A stretch of DNA of 64,000 bases from Taeniopygia guttata (GCF_048771995.1 NC_133026.1:149877001-149941000), one strand, 5' to 3'. Counted from the stretch's first letter, positions 10,441 to 21,735 are shown. The notes: generated by a model from the letters alone, not told the origin. Made by a program: numbers and translations.

Positions 10441-10757
10441 TCTGAACCTGTTCCATGCTCAGCCTTTTCTCCAAGGCATTCCACAAAGGCTGAGGAGAAA
10501 GCAGGGCTGTAGGGAATTTCTGCATCATGGCCCATTGTGCCTGACAGTCTGCCTAAAACCTGACCTTCCCATTTTCCCCTTTCCTCAGATGATTTTCCTT
10601 CCTAGAGGCAGAATTGTTCAAACTCTTCTCTTCTCAACTGGTTTTAGATGATGCAACCTGTGCCTTGGGTGGGATTTTCAGGTCTAAGCCTTCCTTTTGG
10701 GAGTCTATGGCCCAGAGTATATTGAGTATGCAATTTCCATAAGCTCAATATTTTTTA
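10441..10757. other. Intergenic, nothing recognised
   Basis: Possibly the further body of the adjacent CR1 ('gctcagccttttctccaagg'), too diverged to be sure. Confidence 0.45.
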
Positions 10758-10880
10758 TGGGGTTTTTTTTGTGTGTGTTTTGTTAGGGTTTTTAATGGTT
10801 TTATGGTTTGGATTTGGGTTTTGGTTTGTTTGTGGTTTTTATTTGGTTTTTTGTTTGTTTGTTTGGATTTGTTTGTTTTA
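10758..10880 (+). repeat. T/G-rich low-complexity tract
   Basis: Runs of T broken by single or paired G (ttttgg, tttg) for ~120 bp. The 86-codon frame over it is low-complexity Phe/Val/Gly and not a gene. Confidence 0.9.
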
Positions 10881-12920
10881 TGTAAATTTTGCCACATTAA
10901 TACAAGTCAATGCATACATGAAAATAAAAATAGAATCAAAAAGTAAAACTGGTTCTGTTGGAGTCATTACCAGGCAACAGCTTCAATTCCACTTCCAGAT
11001 GGTCCCAGTGGTTCCAAGTGTTTCATTCTGATCCCTCAAGAGTTCATCTCTCTGATGAATAGGGATGGAACATCCTTCTGGCCCTTCAGGTCCTGGGCTC
11101 ATTTTGATTCCCCACCTTTGGCTCTCCCTTCACAATTCCTGGTTCTCCAGTGAGACACAAATTCTCCAAAGCCATTTTCTCCCCTTCCAGATATTTTACT
11201 TCTGCTTCTTTCTGATTTATCCCCACCGAACAAACTCAATATCCAGAATCCAGGCCAAAGAATCACATTCTGAAGCCATTTTCTTCCCTTCCTGATATTT
11301 TTATTCCTGTATTATCAAAGATGGTTCAGAACACTGTCTTGCTTCCTAATTTTTTTTCTTTTATTTATTTAGAGGTAATCTGATTAGCAAAGTGGTTTTC
11401 ACTCATTTTTTTAATGTATAAGGGTCTTAAATGTCCAGTCTGGAATCACAACCACAGCCAAGGAGAGGAGTAAAAGACATTTAATTGTATCTCACTGGCC
11501 AAGTTACACCATCAACCACCTGAAAAAAAGAAAGATTAAACCAATAAACAATACCCATTTGTCCATAGAAAGAGCAAATATAGAAGGGAAATGAATGTAA
11601 TGGTGTTAATAAAGGGAGTGCTGCAATGTGTTCACTGCAATTTTGGGGAATTTTTTCTACCCACAGGGTCTGTGGTGTTTTAGAAGCTGGGTCATGACTC
11701 CCTTGAAGGTTTGTGCAAGAGATTGGTCTGCATTTATGCTTGTGAATTCCCACACACAAAACCAAAAAAAAACCCCAAAAAATATTTCTTTGCTTTGTCC
11801 CAAAACATTCCATCCAGAATTAAGCATAAATTCATGGGATATCACTGGGCTGGCACAAACCCCATCACCAGAAACAATATATAGCATTTTTAAATAAAAA
11901 GGGAAATGAAACAGATGAAGGAAGCTGTTTTAAACCCTACATAATAAAACCTTGTGTGTGCTTATACTAAAATGCTCAAAATCCTTGAAGAATTGGTTAA
12001 AGGAGAGGTTAAAAATGCTGCTGGAGCAGCATGAAAGCCCAGATTTGCAGTGATTAAAGCTTCAAGACATAACTGGCTGAGTAGGAATGATTCAGGGAGG
12101 ATGGGGGTTGCTGGGGCATCACTTGAACTCTGCAAATTGCCCCTCAGAGAAGGGACAAGAAGTGACATTAGAGCAAACTCCTGTGGCTGGACATCTGCAG
12201 ACCTGAAGGCTCTTCCTGGCCGTTTACCCTCCTTGATGGAAAGAAATTGTCTCAGTTGTGAGTTGTCACTTCCCATTAATGCAACTTTCTTCTGCTTCTC
12301 TGAGCTCCAGAGAGGGAAACAAAAACAAAAACAAAAAATCAGAGAATTGTCTGAACATCCCTCAGGGTCATTGGTAAGAACCCTTCACTCACCAGGGCCA
12401 GCTGGCTGCCAAATAAACCCTTCCCATTGCTGTGTGGAGGAAGGAGCAGGGTCATTTGTCACAGCTCTTTCCAGAGCTCTGTGGAACAGGCTGGAGGTAG
12501 GAAGGTGCTGGATAAATGTGGTTTTGGGTGCAGCCTCCCTGTGGATTTCCAGGAGATCCTTTGCTTGCCAAACTCCCGGCAGTTTCACATCTGGATGAAA
12601 TTCCTGCTGGGCTGTGTGGGGTCAGCTGTGTCAGAGGAATGTGCTGGTGGCCACGTAGAAAGGAAAAGCTCTCACCCATGTGTGTGAGGCTGAAATAATC
12701 CACAGACCCTCAGCTGTGGTTGCCCTCATCCATATTCAGACAGAGCAGGGGGGGATGCTCCTGCTGTGCCAGAATTTGAGTGTTTCAGAGTATTTCCAAA
12801 ATGTTCTTATGGCTGAACCTTACCAGAGGGTCAAAGAAAATCTTCTCCAAATTTAATTTCTGTCTCTACAGTCAGAGCTAGATGTAGCCAGGCTGCATTT
12901 TAAATGCATTTCTGTCACTT
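10881..12920. other. Intergenic, mostly unique
   Basis: About 2 kb without CR1. Includes A-rich 11760-11790 and a short (CAAAAA)n at 12318-12337. The longest plus frame in the window (12050-12598, 182 codons) lies here but has no domain or plausible promoter. Confidence 0.5.
11169..11303 (+). repeat. Degenerate ~104-bp duplication
   Basis: 'aagccattttctccccttcc' plus 'agatatttta' at 11169 recurs with two or three changes at 11273, and the flanks before it (cacaaattctcc / atcacattctg) are also related. Looks like an old two-copy tandem duplication. Confidence 0.5.
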
Positions 12921-13121
12921 AGGTGGTGGTGGTTTCTTTTTTTTGTTGTTGTTGTTGTTGGGGGTTTTTTTTGTTTGGTTTTTTGTTTTTTGGGGGGTTT
13001 TCTTCTTTTTGTTTTTGTTTTTGGTTTTTTGTTTGTTTTTTGTTTTTGTTTTTGGGCTTTTGTTTTGTTTTTGTTTTTGGTTTTGGTTTTGGTTTGTTTT
13101 TGGTTTTGTTTGGGTTTTTTT
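12921..13121 (+). repeat. G/T-only low-complexity tract
   Basis: ~200 bp of nearly pure G and T, starting with (GTT)n near 12944 and passing into gttttt and ggtttt units. Frames through it encode poly-Phe/Gly or poly-Lys/Thr artefacts. It lies beside the 3' terminus of the minus-strand CR1 at 13163. Confidence 0.95.
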
Positions 13122-13162
13122 CCCAGTTCTGCACCTTCTGCCCTAAAATGGAGGGGGAATTC

Positions 13163-13350
13163 AATCATGGAATCACAGAATAGTTTGGGTTGGGAGGGAC
13201 CTCCAAGATCAGCTTGTTCCAACCCCTCCATGAGCAGGGACGCCTTCCCCTGGATCAGGTTGCTCCAAGCACCACCCAGCTTGGCCTTGACCCCTTCCAG
13301 GGATGGGACAACCACAATTTCTCAGTCTCAGGTGTCACAACATGCTCCCT
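13163..13350 (-). mobile_element. CR1 LINE 3' end, class A
   Basis: Begins with tail units (aatcatgg, aatcacag), then 'aatagtttgggttgggaggg', 'ccccctggatcaggttgctc'-like sequence and 'ttccagggatgggacaacca'. Confidence 0.93.
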
Positions 13351-13669
13351 CACAGCCCAAACCATCTTTCTGACTCACTGGCAAATAAATACTGACTGAA
13401 CCTATCTGGGGTATCTTCTTTGTCTACAAATGTCCAAAATCACAAGTATACCTGTCCCCTTCTGAGCCTCTGGGTTTTTTCCTCCCAGCCTTTTTCATTT
13501 TTACCTGGATTTTCCAGTCCCTGGAACATGGAGCAGGTTGCCTCTGGAGCTCAGCCATGGATTTCTGCCTAGACCACAGCCTCAGCAGCACGTTAATGAA
13601 ATTCCAACATTAAATGACAGCCATTAGGCCTGGGCATAAGGAGCAGGCTGCAAATAAAAGCAAGGGTTT
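13351..13669. other. Intergenic, nothing recognised
   Basis: Right flank of a CR1; no supported feature. Confidence 0.5.
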
Positions 13670-13720
13670 ATTGTGCAGAGTGATTTCATTGTGCAGAGTG
13701 ATTTCATTGTGCAGAGTGAG
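13670..13720 (+). repeat. 18-bp tandem repeat, 2.8 copies
   Basis: attgtgcagagtgatttc occurs at 13670-13687 and 13688-13705 without change; a third copy runs to 13720 with one change at its end. Near-perfect, hence recent. Confidence 0.95.
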
Positions 13721-14290
13721 TTATTTAATTAATATTTAAAAAACACCTCAAGATTCCATCAATTAACGGAACGAGGATGTACAAATTACCTATAATTATT
13801 ATTGCCTCCATAATCAGGGAACAGATTTTCCCTCTCTTTCCAAGACATTTGGGTAAGGAGCTAATGAGGGGATTCCACTTCAGGTATGCTGAGCTTTAGC
13901 ACTTAATTTTGCCGGGTGAGTGATAAACGGCTCTGAATTATTCCTCACTCTCTTAGCCATAAACCTTTTAACAGCTTCAATTTTTTACAAACCATAGACC
14001 CTGCATTACAGCCACCACTCTACTCAGCTCAACTCCTTGTGCTGTTTAATATCCTATAAAATGGCCCTCCTAAAGAACATTTCCATGGAAACAGTCCATT
14101 AAAAATGAATTTTATAGCTTATGTTTTCTATAAATGGACAGCTCATTTAATGGCCTTTTTGCTATTACACTTTGCCAGAGCCGCTTCAAATTTTAGCTGT
14201 ATTTAATTATTTTATCATTTGAAACAGCACCTTTTTTTATTATTATTTTACTTTATTGCCGTTGCAAAATTTCAGCCTGGTTCAATGGGC
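13721..14290. other. Candidate conserved non-coding element
   Basis: About 570 bp, AT-rich, no repeats, many homeodomain-type cores: TTAATTAA 13725-13732, AATTAA 13761, TTAATTTT near 13903, TAATTA 14204-14209, plus 'tcatttaatggcc' near 14143. It keeps several isolated CpGs (aacggaacga, gccgggtgag, aaacggctc, agccgcttc) while the surroundings are CpG-poor, which can happen under purifying selection. No open frame of note. Conservation itself cannot be seen from one sequence. Confidence 0.35.
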
Positions 14291-15150
14291 TCCGGGGTAT
14301 TTTGGAACACAAAGGAGGTGAAAATTAAAAATCACGTCCCACACACAAACTATAATAAAGCAAGGTCTCTCCACTGATCTGAGTGTTTCGGGATATCCAA
14401 CTTCTGTATATTTTATCCCAAAATCAGTTCTTTTTTCACCTAAAGTGCAAAAATGTTCTGTTCAGTGCAACAAGAGGACAGATCAGGCTGCAGATACCTT
14501 TTTTGTGTCAAGAGGGCTTTCTGAAGTGAAGTTTGGGATCGCCTTTATATAAATCTCTTGAAACTCTCCTAAAATAAGGAGGAGACATATTTGCAATGAA
14601 ACTCAGAATCTGAAAGAAAAAAAAAAAATTGTGTCAGCACTTTGCTGTTCTTTGGACTCCTCAGGAACTGAATTAATTCGTGGTATGTTGTACCATTTAT
14701 CAGTGCTCCCCCAGGGGAGTTCTTGGCCAGGGCCGTGGCTGTGGCTCAATTTCCAGAGAGCTCAGCAGCCTAAGGAAGTTCCTGCAGTGTCACAGGTTCT
14801 TATTTCTCAACAAACATCAACATCAGCATTCCTCAACTGGCATTATCATCTCCTTAAGGGAACTCGACCTGGCTTTTGCTGAGCTTTATTCCTCAAAATC
14901 TCCTGGAATCTGCTGCCTTTTTCCAAATAGAAGCCACTTTTTCCTTAGTTCATCTCGAAGATTTTGTGTTTCTGTTGAGAAGTCCATGATGCCCACATGG
15001 AAACCCTTGGTGTGGGCATTTACTTCAGATCCCACACATTTTTTTTCATGCCCAGTCCCAGTGATGCCTTCCAGAGGAGCAAAACTGAGGATCTGGGGAC
15101 ACCATGGAGACCATGGATATAACTCTGATCCCATGAAATTTAGCTCCAGA
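14291..15150. other. Intergenic, nothing recognised
   Basis: A-run at about 14615-14627. A 167-codon frame starts at 14680 and crosses into the CR1 at 15151, which argues against its being real. Confidence 0.5.
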
Positions 15151-15640
15151 AGAATCATGGAGTCATGGAATGGTTTGGGTTAGAGGGGGTCTTCAAGATG
15201 ACCTCATTTCCACCCCTGCCATGAGCAGAGACACCTTCCACTATCCCAGGTTGATCCAAGCTCCATCAAATCTAGCCTTGGACACTTCCAGGGATGGGGC
15301 AGCCACAGCTTCTCTGGGAAACCTGTGCCAGGGTCTCATCACCCTCATGGGGAAGAATTTCTTCCTAATATCCCATCTAACCCTGCTCTCTGGCAGTGGG
15401 AAGCCATTCCCTCTTGTTCTGCCACTCTATTCCTTGTCCAAAATCCCTTTCCAGCTCTCCTGGAGCCTCTTTATGCACTGGAAGGGGCTCTGAGGTCTCC
15501 CTGAAACCTTCTCCTCTCCAGGTGAACACTTCCAGCTCCCTCAGCCTGGCTCCAGAGCAGAGGGGCTCCAGTCCTCAGATCTTTGTGGCCTCCTCTGGAC
15601 TCATTCCAACAGGTCCACGCCTTCACCCATTTTCTGTGCT
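15151..15640 (-). mobile_element. Long CR1 LINE 3' end, class A
   Basis: ~490 bp in consensus order from tail to body: 'agaatcatggagtcatggaa', 'ccactatcccaggttgatcc', 'ggggcagccacagcttctct', 'atttcttcctaatatcccat', 'ctccctcagcctggctccag' and 'tggcctcctctggactcatt'. One of the better-preserved copies. Confidence 0.96.
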
Positions 15641-16690
15641 TGTGCTCCAGCTTCCTGACCAGCTTGATGGTTTCCATGGGACTTTTCCAGTTTTCCATTG
15701 GGTTTTGCTTCCCTGAGGAAAAAAAAAAAATCTCCCAGAGAAGGAAAACTGCCAGGTCTCTGAAAACTACCCAGTGCACATAGCTGCTGAACAGCCTGCT
15801 CTGTGCTCCTGTCTCCTTACCTGTGCCCTTTCACCAGGCTAGGATTTCTGTTGGAAAACCCTGTCATAAGGCTGGATTTGGCTTTATTCTCAGCAGGGCA
15901 ACTCCAATCTCCAGTTGTCTGTAGTAACTCTCTGAGGGACAATGATGAATGGGCTGCCACTGATCCAAATCCACAAAAAAATCCCCAGGAGTCAGGACCT
16001 GTTACCAGAAGCATTAATTCTTACTCTTTTCTATTATTTGATTTTTATTTTTTTATTTTCTTTTTTCTTTCATTTTTCTCTCAGGTGAGTCAGCAACAGG
16101 CCATGATCCCACACTGAGAGTAAGGGATACCAGGAGGGAAGAGAATCTCTTCCTTTCCCAGTGAGATATTCCGCAAAATAAAAAGCTTGGATCTTGCTGA
16201 ATGTTCCTGGATGACCAACTGCTGGAATTAAAAAGCTCTCAGAGATTTAACAGCCAGACAGTGTTAAATTTTGCTTCCTTTTAACCATGAAAACAGCAAC
16301 AGAGCCTGACTAACAAGGGACAATTAACTGGAAAACAATCAGAGTTAGAGAAGACACTGTGAGCAGTTATAGAAATTGTCTCCATATTACCTTAAAATAA
16401 TATTCATCCATGCTTAATAAATGCCTAAACATTCCCCTCTGGCCTTCAGCATGCAGATCAAGGGGACTTTGTTTTCATCAACTAACATTAAAGAATTATT
16501 GCAAACTCTGTAAGATTCTATGAGGATTAGAACACCTGGAAGTTTGAGTAGCAAAGTTTGACACCTACCACAATTCCATATTCATAAATCTTCACTCCTG
16601 AGCGTTTTAGTCTTGGTTCTAGAAGGTCTTCCCAGTTTCCATGTCTGGTGTCTTGCTAAACCAAATCTGTCTCTCAAATATACTACATGT
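15641..16690. other. Intergenic, nothing recognised
   Basis: The first ~30 bp may continue the CR1. T-rich 16030-16080. No exon supported. Confidence 0.5.
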
Positions 16691-16836
16691 TCCATCCATG
16701 GAAATGCTCAAGGCAAAGTTCGATGGGGTTTGAAATAACCTGACCTGGAAGAAGATGTCCCTGCCTGTGGAAGGGTGGGTTGGAATAAGATGATCTTCAA
16801 GTCTTTTCCAACCCAAACCATCCTGAGATTCTTTGA
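16691..16836 (+). mobile_element. CR1 LINE 3' end, class A
   Basis: 'tccatccatggaaatgctca', 'gatgtccctgcctgtggaag' and 'cttttccaacccaaaccatc', then two degraded tail units. More diverged than average. Confidence 0.88.
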
Positions 16837-17228
16837 TTCCTAAATGAAGCTCTTCGCCCCATGATCAGCAGTATTTTCCCTCTGAAAATACAAAATGAGC
16901 AGGTATATTTCAGCTTCTCCATCTGCTCAGGAAATCCACCTTTGCTGTCAAATAAACATCATATTTCCTTAACATCCTGAGTTCTCTTCCAGCCTAACTG
17001 CCTGGCTGTTTTCACTGTGAGCAGGGGCCAATTCTGAGGGAATATCAACTTTCTGACAATTGCGCTCTTTGAGTCCTCAGGGCCTCAGCTGCCTCAGGAA
17101 TTTCCATGCAGATAATTTCCATGATATTCAGCTACCCTGTCATAATTTCCAAGTAGGCACTCAAATATCAGTGTGGTTTGGTTAAAAATTGCAAGGCCAT
17201 GGTTTTGAACATGGATTTTTTTTGAAAC
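16837..17228. other. Intergenic, nothing recognised
   Basis: No supported feature. Confidence 0.5.
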
Positions 17229-17435
17229 AAGGTTGACATTAGGAAGAATTTCTTCATGGAAAGGGTTGTCAGGCACTGGAAGGGGCTGCCCATGGAGGTG
17301 GCAGAGTCCCAATCCCTGGAGGTGTCCAAGAATGTGACACTCACAGCTCTGGGCTGGGTGACAAGGTGAAGATGAGTCACAGGTTGGACTCTGATCTTGG
17401 AGGTCTTTTCCAACCTAAATGATTCTGGGATTCTG
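17229..17435 (+). mobile_element. CR1 LINE 3' end, class B
   Basis: 'ggttgacattaggaagaatt', 'tcatggaaagggttgtcagg', 'gggctgcccatggaggtggc' and 'ggtcttttccaacctaaatg', then a gattctgg tail. Confidence 0.95.
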
Positions 17436-17590
17436 AAGGGAAATGTAAGAGGAATTTAATGTTGTGAGGAAGCTCACGGAGAACCTGCTGCCATCTCTGC
17501 TCTCCCATTGAATTCTGGTCTGAGATCGTGCAGAAAGGTTTACTTTTGGGTGGTTCACACTGAAGTAATCAGGAAATATGGATATTTCAA

Positions 17591-17695
17591 CTTGGTCAAG
17601 TGGAAGATGTCCCTGCCCATGACAGGGGCATGGAAATAGTTGATCTTTTAGGTCCCTTCCAACCCAAACCCTTCTGTCACTCTGTGATCCTCTGA
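17591..17695 (+). mobile_element. CR1 LINE 3' terminus, class A
   Basis: 'gatgtccctgcccatgacag', 'aggtcccttccaacccaaac' and tail units ttctgtca, ctctgtga. About 105 bp. Confidence 0.92.
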
Positions 17696-18759
17696 TAGAG
17701 CATTACTGATTGTCAAGTTCATCTTTCTGCAAAAATCTTGTTTCAACTTTTCCTGTCTATTCTCTAGAACAGTACATAAGAACAGAAGATTAAATTTTTA
17801 AAACCTGTTCTTTTTTGAGTCATTTCGAAGCTGAAAATTTCCTCCCTCTTGTGGTAACCGTGTCTGACAGTTAATTATATTATCCGTAAAAAATTTCCAC
17901 TTTGTTTTTGCTCTTATTTCCACTTTCAGCCACTGTTTCTCAAATCTCTTGCAAAAATTGCCTCCTCCACATCAGTCTGGAACATCTTCTGTTTGGAGGG
18001 CAATATGATTGCAAATCAAATATAGTTTGATTGCCCAATATGGGTTTTCCAGACCTCAGGATGTCCCTCAAACCTTCATCTGCTGGTCCAGATGGGGAGG
18101 TTACCCCATCCAGTCCACCCTGGACAATCATGGCTAAATTGCCATGAAAACAAGATTTTGGGCACTCAGAGAATGTAGGGAATGTGAATTTGAGCTCAAA
18201 TCCAATGGACCTGAAGGCTGTTGGAGCCATGTTTAGTGGAGACAGATTCTGGAACTGATCCCAAGGACTCATCCCAGAGTTCACTGAGATATCCTTGTTC
18301 AACAAAGTTTGGCACAGCTCAGGGTGGGCACTCAAAATTCAGGGTTTTTTATGATTTTGGCAATCCAGAGGCATTTTAAAGAGCTTATGCTAAAGAAGCA
18401 GAGGAAGGAATAAAATAATCTTAATTTGGAGATAAAAAAACTCTTCTAGAGCTCAAGGCTGCAGGGTTGTATCATCCCACCTCTTCAGGTTTCCCTCATC
18501 CACATCTCCAACTATTTTTCTTATCACTACAGGGACCAAGTACTTCCCAGAGCAATTAGACTCTTGGGGTAACATTATTTCTGAGATCTGGGTTTGTTCA
18601 CTCAGAGAAATAAAAAGGAAACAGCATATTTAAAAAATGAAATATTTTAATATTTGGAGATGTTAAAAACATGTCTGATCTTTCCTCTCATGTTTTATCC
18701 CCTGAAATTGTACCTGGCGGGACTTCAGTGCTACCAACCCCTATTGTTGCAAGCTTCCA
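17696..18759. other. Intergenic, nothing recognised
   Basis: A 131-codon minus-strand frame (17940-18335) has no domain. No repeats apart from short A/T runs. Confidence 0.5.
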
Positions 18760-18960
18760 AATAATTTTATTTAGGGAAATAAAATGTAGAAGGTGATTTG
18801 AACGTTAATGATGTGAGATATGAGGTTTTTATGCGCCAAATCCATCTCTGCCTAATGATCTAATTCACTGCAGGCTCCTGGTTAAGGCAGATAACGTGGC
18901 CCTCTCAAAACACCACAGGACTAAGTGATACCTCACTTAACAGTTCCCTCAAGTCTGTGC
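18760..18960. other. Candidate conserved non-coding element
   Basis: Repeat-free, with ATTA-type cores (gaacgttaatgatg, gcctaatgatctaattc) and isolated CpGs (tatgcgccaaat, ataacgtgg). Weak evidence. Confidence 0.2.
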
Positions 18961-19428
18961 GGTGATGAATAACAAGGATCTGTGAGTTAGAGAGAGATCA
19001 GAAGGGTTTAGGGCACCTCAACCTTCTTCATTTCAATCCTGCTCCTCACGAGAAAGCCTCCTTTGGTGGGAGTGAAATAATACGGATTTAATCATCTGAG
19101 GGCTGGATAAATCCTTGAGAATTCTGGGTTTGCTCATCCACTTTGGGAGGAGAGAAACAATCAGATCTGTCCCCACTTCCCCATCTCTGTTTAGATGTGG
19201 ATTTTGTATTTTCTCCTGGCTGAACAGTGACTGTGACTCACAGCTTAACAGTGTCCATCGTCGTGAGAAACAAAGCAGAACTTTCATAACCATGGTGGAG
19301 GTTTGAAAGTGAAAAACAACATCAAAATAAGGAGAAAATATATCAGGAGTGGAACAGAGCAAGCCCATCTATCCTCTCTGGTCTGCATGGACTGCTGTGG
19401 TCTGGAATTGGTTTATTTTATATGGTGA
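18961..19428. other. Intergenic, nothing recognised
   Basis: No repeat. Mirror-image open frames around 19033-19368 and 19115-19306 are coincidental. Confidence 0.5.
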
Positions 19429-19637
19429 AATGGGATATTGGGAAGAAATTCATCTCTGGGAAGGTGAAACCTCTCAGGATTCCCAGAGAAGCTGTCGCTG
19501 TCCCATTCCTGGAAGTGTCCAAGGCCAGGTTGGATGGAACTTGGATCAGCCTGGATTAGTGGAAGGTGTCTCATGTCAGGGGGTGGAAGGAGATGATCTT
19601 TAAGGTCCTTTGCAACCCAAACCATTCTGGGATTCTA
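19429..19637 (+). mobile_element. CR1 LINE 3' end, class A
   Basis: 'atgggatattgggaagaaat', 'cccagagaagctgtcgctgt', 'aaggccaggttggatggaac' and 'tgcaacccaaaccattctgg'. The gtccctgcccatggc module is reduced to 'gtctcatgtcagggg'. Confidence 0.94.
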
Positions 19638-19805
19638 CATGTGATAAATATATTGCAGTGCTTCTCACATATGGAAAAAGAGTTGAATGGACAATTTCTT
19701 TTTAATTCTACTTCAATTATCATTGTGCAATCCGTACCCACATTCCCTCCCGTTCACAGCTGGCTCAGGCCCAGCCAGGACAATGTACATCTACTTCCAA
19801 AGAAC

Positions 19806-20062
19806 CACAGAATCATGGATTCATTAAGGCTGGAAAAGACCTCCAGAATCATCCAGTCCAACCTTTGACTGAGCACCACCACCATGTTCACTAATCCATG
19901 TAATAAAGTGACACATCTACTCGTTTTTGAGCACTTCCAGCAATGGTGACTCCAGCATTTCCCTGGCCTGCCTGTTCCAGTTCTTAACTACACTTTCTAT
20001 GAAAAATTTGTTCAGGATATCCATCCTGAACTGCTCCTGGAGAAACTTGAGGCTATTCCCCA
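19806..20062 (-). mobile_element. CR1 LINE 3' end, class B
   Basis: 'cacagaatcatggattcatt', 'aaggctggaaaagacctcca', 'gagcacttccagcaatggtg' and 'gctcctggagaaacttgagg'. Oriented tail-to-tail with the plus-strand CR1 170 bp to its left. Confidence 0.92.
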
Positions 20063-20379
20063 TAGGGAATAGGAATTATAGGAATCATGGCATTTTCCTC
20101 CTTTCCATCGTTACTGTAGACTTTACACTACACTTATCTACACAGAGAAACAGTGCCATAAGCAGTTCCACAGATACCAGCAGAGGAGTAATAGAATAAG
20201 CCCCCCAAAAAACCCAGTGAATTGGCATTAATGCAGAAAGAAAAGAAAAAAGGAAAAAAATGAGCTGAAGTCTTTTTGTTCTTCAGAACTGCTGGACTGA
20301 AACAATTCAGGTCCATTTAACAGCTGAATTCCTCAGTGGAAAAGAACGATTTCTCTAGGGATGAAGTCTTTTTTCTTTG
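20063..20379. other. Intergenic, nothing recognised
   Basis: A-rich at 20238-20260. No supported feature. Confidence 0.5.
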
Positions 20380-20660
20380 CTCACAGGCAATATTTAATTT
20401 AGAAATTTAGCCCCAAACAACAAACCATTAAGAGTCAAAAAGCTTTTGATGCTGGTTGAGTAACTGCTTCGCTCAACCCAAGCTGAAAGTTTATTTCAAC
20501 AAAAGGAGTTGATTGTTTTGGGTTCATTTAACCAAGAGAGTTTTTATCCTGCCTTCATTACTCCACTTTATCACCTGAACAAGTGCAAAGAAAGAGACGA
20601 AAAACAATTGATGCACCTTTTACACACAACCTGAATTTGTAATACAAGCTGGAAACCACT
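20380..20660. other. Candidate conserved non-coding element
   Basis: Repeat-free and AT-rich with a few CpGs. Includes a perfect 7-bp inverted repeat GGTTGAG (20454-20460) / CTCAACC (20472-20478) and 'atttaaccaagagagttttt'. Appearance only. Confidence 0.22.
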
Positions 20661-20999
20661 GAAGTCTGAGCTCTTACTGCCCCAGGTCTTACCTGCAATC
20701 AGCAGAAGGGTTTTGGAAAGATTTGTGACTGTTCTTGTTTTTGTTTTGGATGACTTCAGCAGGGTCCTGCACTCTCTGTTCTGTTAAATCCAAGGAGAGA
20801 CCAATCCTGTTTCCCTCCCCACCTTGCTCTATGGCACAGCCATAAAGAAATTCACAGCCACTAATGACCTGCTTGGCCCTAGCTTTATTATCTAATTTGG
20901 AAGTCATCTCTTTTATTTTACTTTTTATGGCCTGGTTTTATCAAATTGTGCAAAAGGGGGCGGTTGGAGGCAAAGCCACACACCCATAAAACTGGACTT
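20661..20999. other. Intergenic, nothing recognised
   Basis: A 72-codon minus-strand frame (20689-20907) has no domain. Confidence 0.5.
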
Positions 21000-21220
21000 T
21001 ATTGGTGAAATTATTAAACTGATTTTATCTCAACTCATGAGTTTTGTCACTTTTATCCTTGCAATTCTCTCCTCCATTCACTGGGGGGATGACTGAGCAT
21101 CCCTGGGGTTAAAACACAGCAGTTTTATGAAATTACATGTTAATTTATAAACGCATTGATTTTGGCAGCCACATCTTCTGCAGGATGACGGAGGAGAGAG
21201 AACAAATCCAGATTCCCTTC
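21000..21220. other. Candidate conserved non-coding element
   Basis: Repeat-free block with 'acatgttaatttataaacgc' near 21136 and 'attgattttggcagccacat' near 21155. The motif texture resembles vertebrate enhancers; unproven. Confidence 0.2.
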
Positions 21221-21411
21221 AATCCATAAGTTTTGTGAGGGAGGTGAAGTGTTCACACTCAGCAATAATTAAAGAAGGGTGTTTGGATTTCTTAGAGTGT
21301 TGACATTTTTGTATGCCTCATATTACAACTTATCCATTGTATTGCTGATACCAGTCTTGAATGTGAGGTTCACCTACTGCCACTTAATTAACAGATGTTA
21401 ATAAACTAATC

Positions 21412-21452
21412 ATAGAATCATGCAATGCTTTGGGTTTGAAGGGGCCTTTTAC
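21412..21452 (-). mobile_element. CR1 terminal fragment (41 bp), class A
   Basis: Two tail units (atcatagaatcatgc) and 'aatgctttgggtttgaaggg' reversed, then an abrupt switch at about 21452 into plus-strand CR1. Confidence 0.85.
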
Positions 21453-21735
21453 AAGGATGTGCAGTGACAGGACAAGGGGGAATGGCTCTAGATCTGAAAA
21501 AGAGTAGATTTTGGTGGGATATTGGGAAGAAATTCTTCCCTGTGAGGATGATGATGCCCTGGGAAAGGTTTTCCCAGAGAAGCTGTGGCTGCCCCATCCC
21601 TGGAAGTGTTGAAGTCCAGGTTGGATGGGGCTTGGAGCAACCTGGGATAGTGGAAGGTGTCCCTGTCCATAGCAGGGAGCTGAAATGAGATAATCTTGGA
21701 AGTCTTTTCCAACCTAAACCATTCCATGATTTCAT
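21453..21735 (+). mobile_element. CR1 LINE 3' end, class A
   Basis: 'gtgacaggacaagggggaat', 'ggtgggatattgggaagaaa', 'cagagaagctgtggctgccc', 'gatagtggaaggtgtccctg' and 'ttttccaacctaaaccattc'. It abuts the reversed terminal fragment on its left, so the two CR1 termini form an imperfect inverted repeat of ~40 bp around a ~240-bp loop. Confidence 0.95.

Noticed and set aside
12050..12598. Longest open frame in the window (182 codons, plus strand) as a gene
   Set aside because: No domain, no splice or promoter context, overlapped by other frames of similar length; such lengths are expected once or twice by chance in 64 kb.
12878..13373. Frames rich in Lys/Thr/Pro or Phe/Gly
   Set aside because: Translation of a G/T-only tract and the CR1 behind it.
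13670..13720. CRISPR-like array
   Set aside because: No spacers; a plain 18-bp tandem repeat in a vertebrate genome.
20454..20478. Structured RNA from the GGTTGAG/CTCAACC pair
   Set aside because: A 7-bp stem with an 11-nt loop is expected often by chance.
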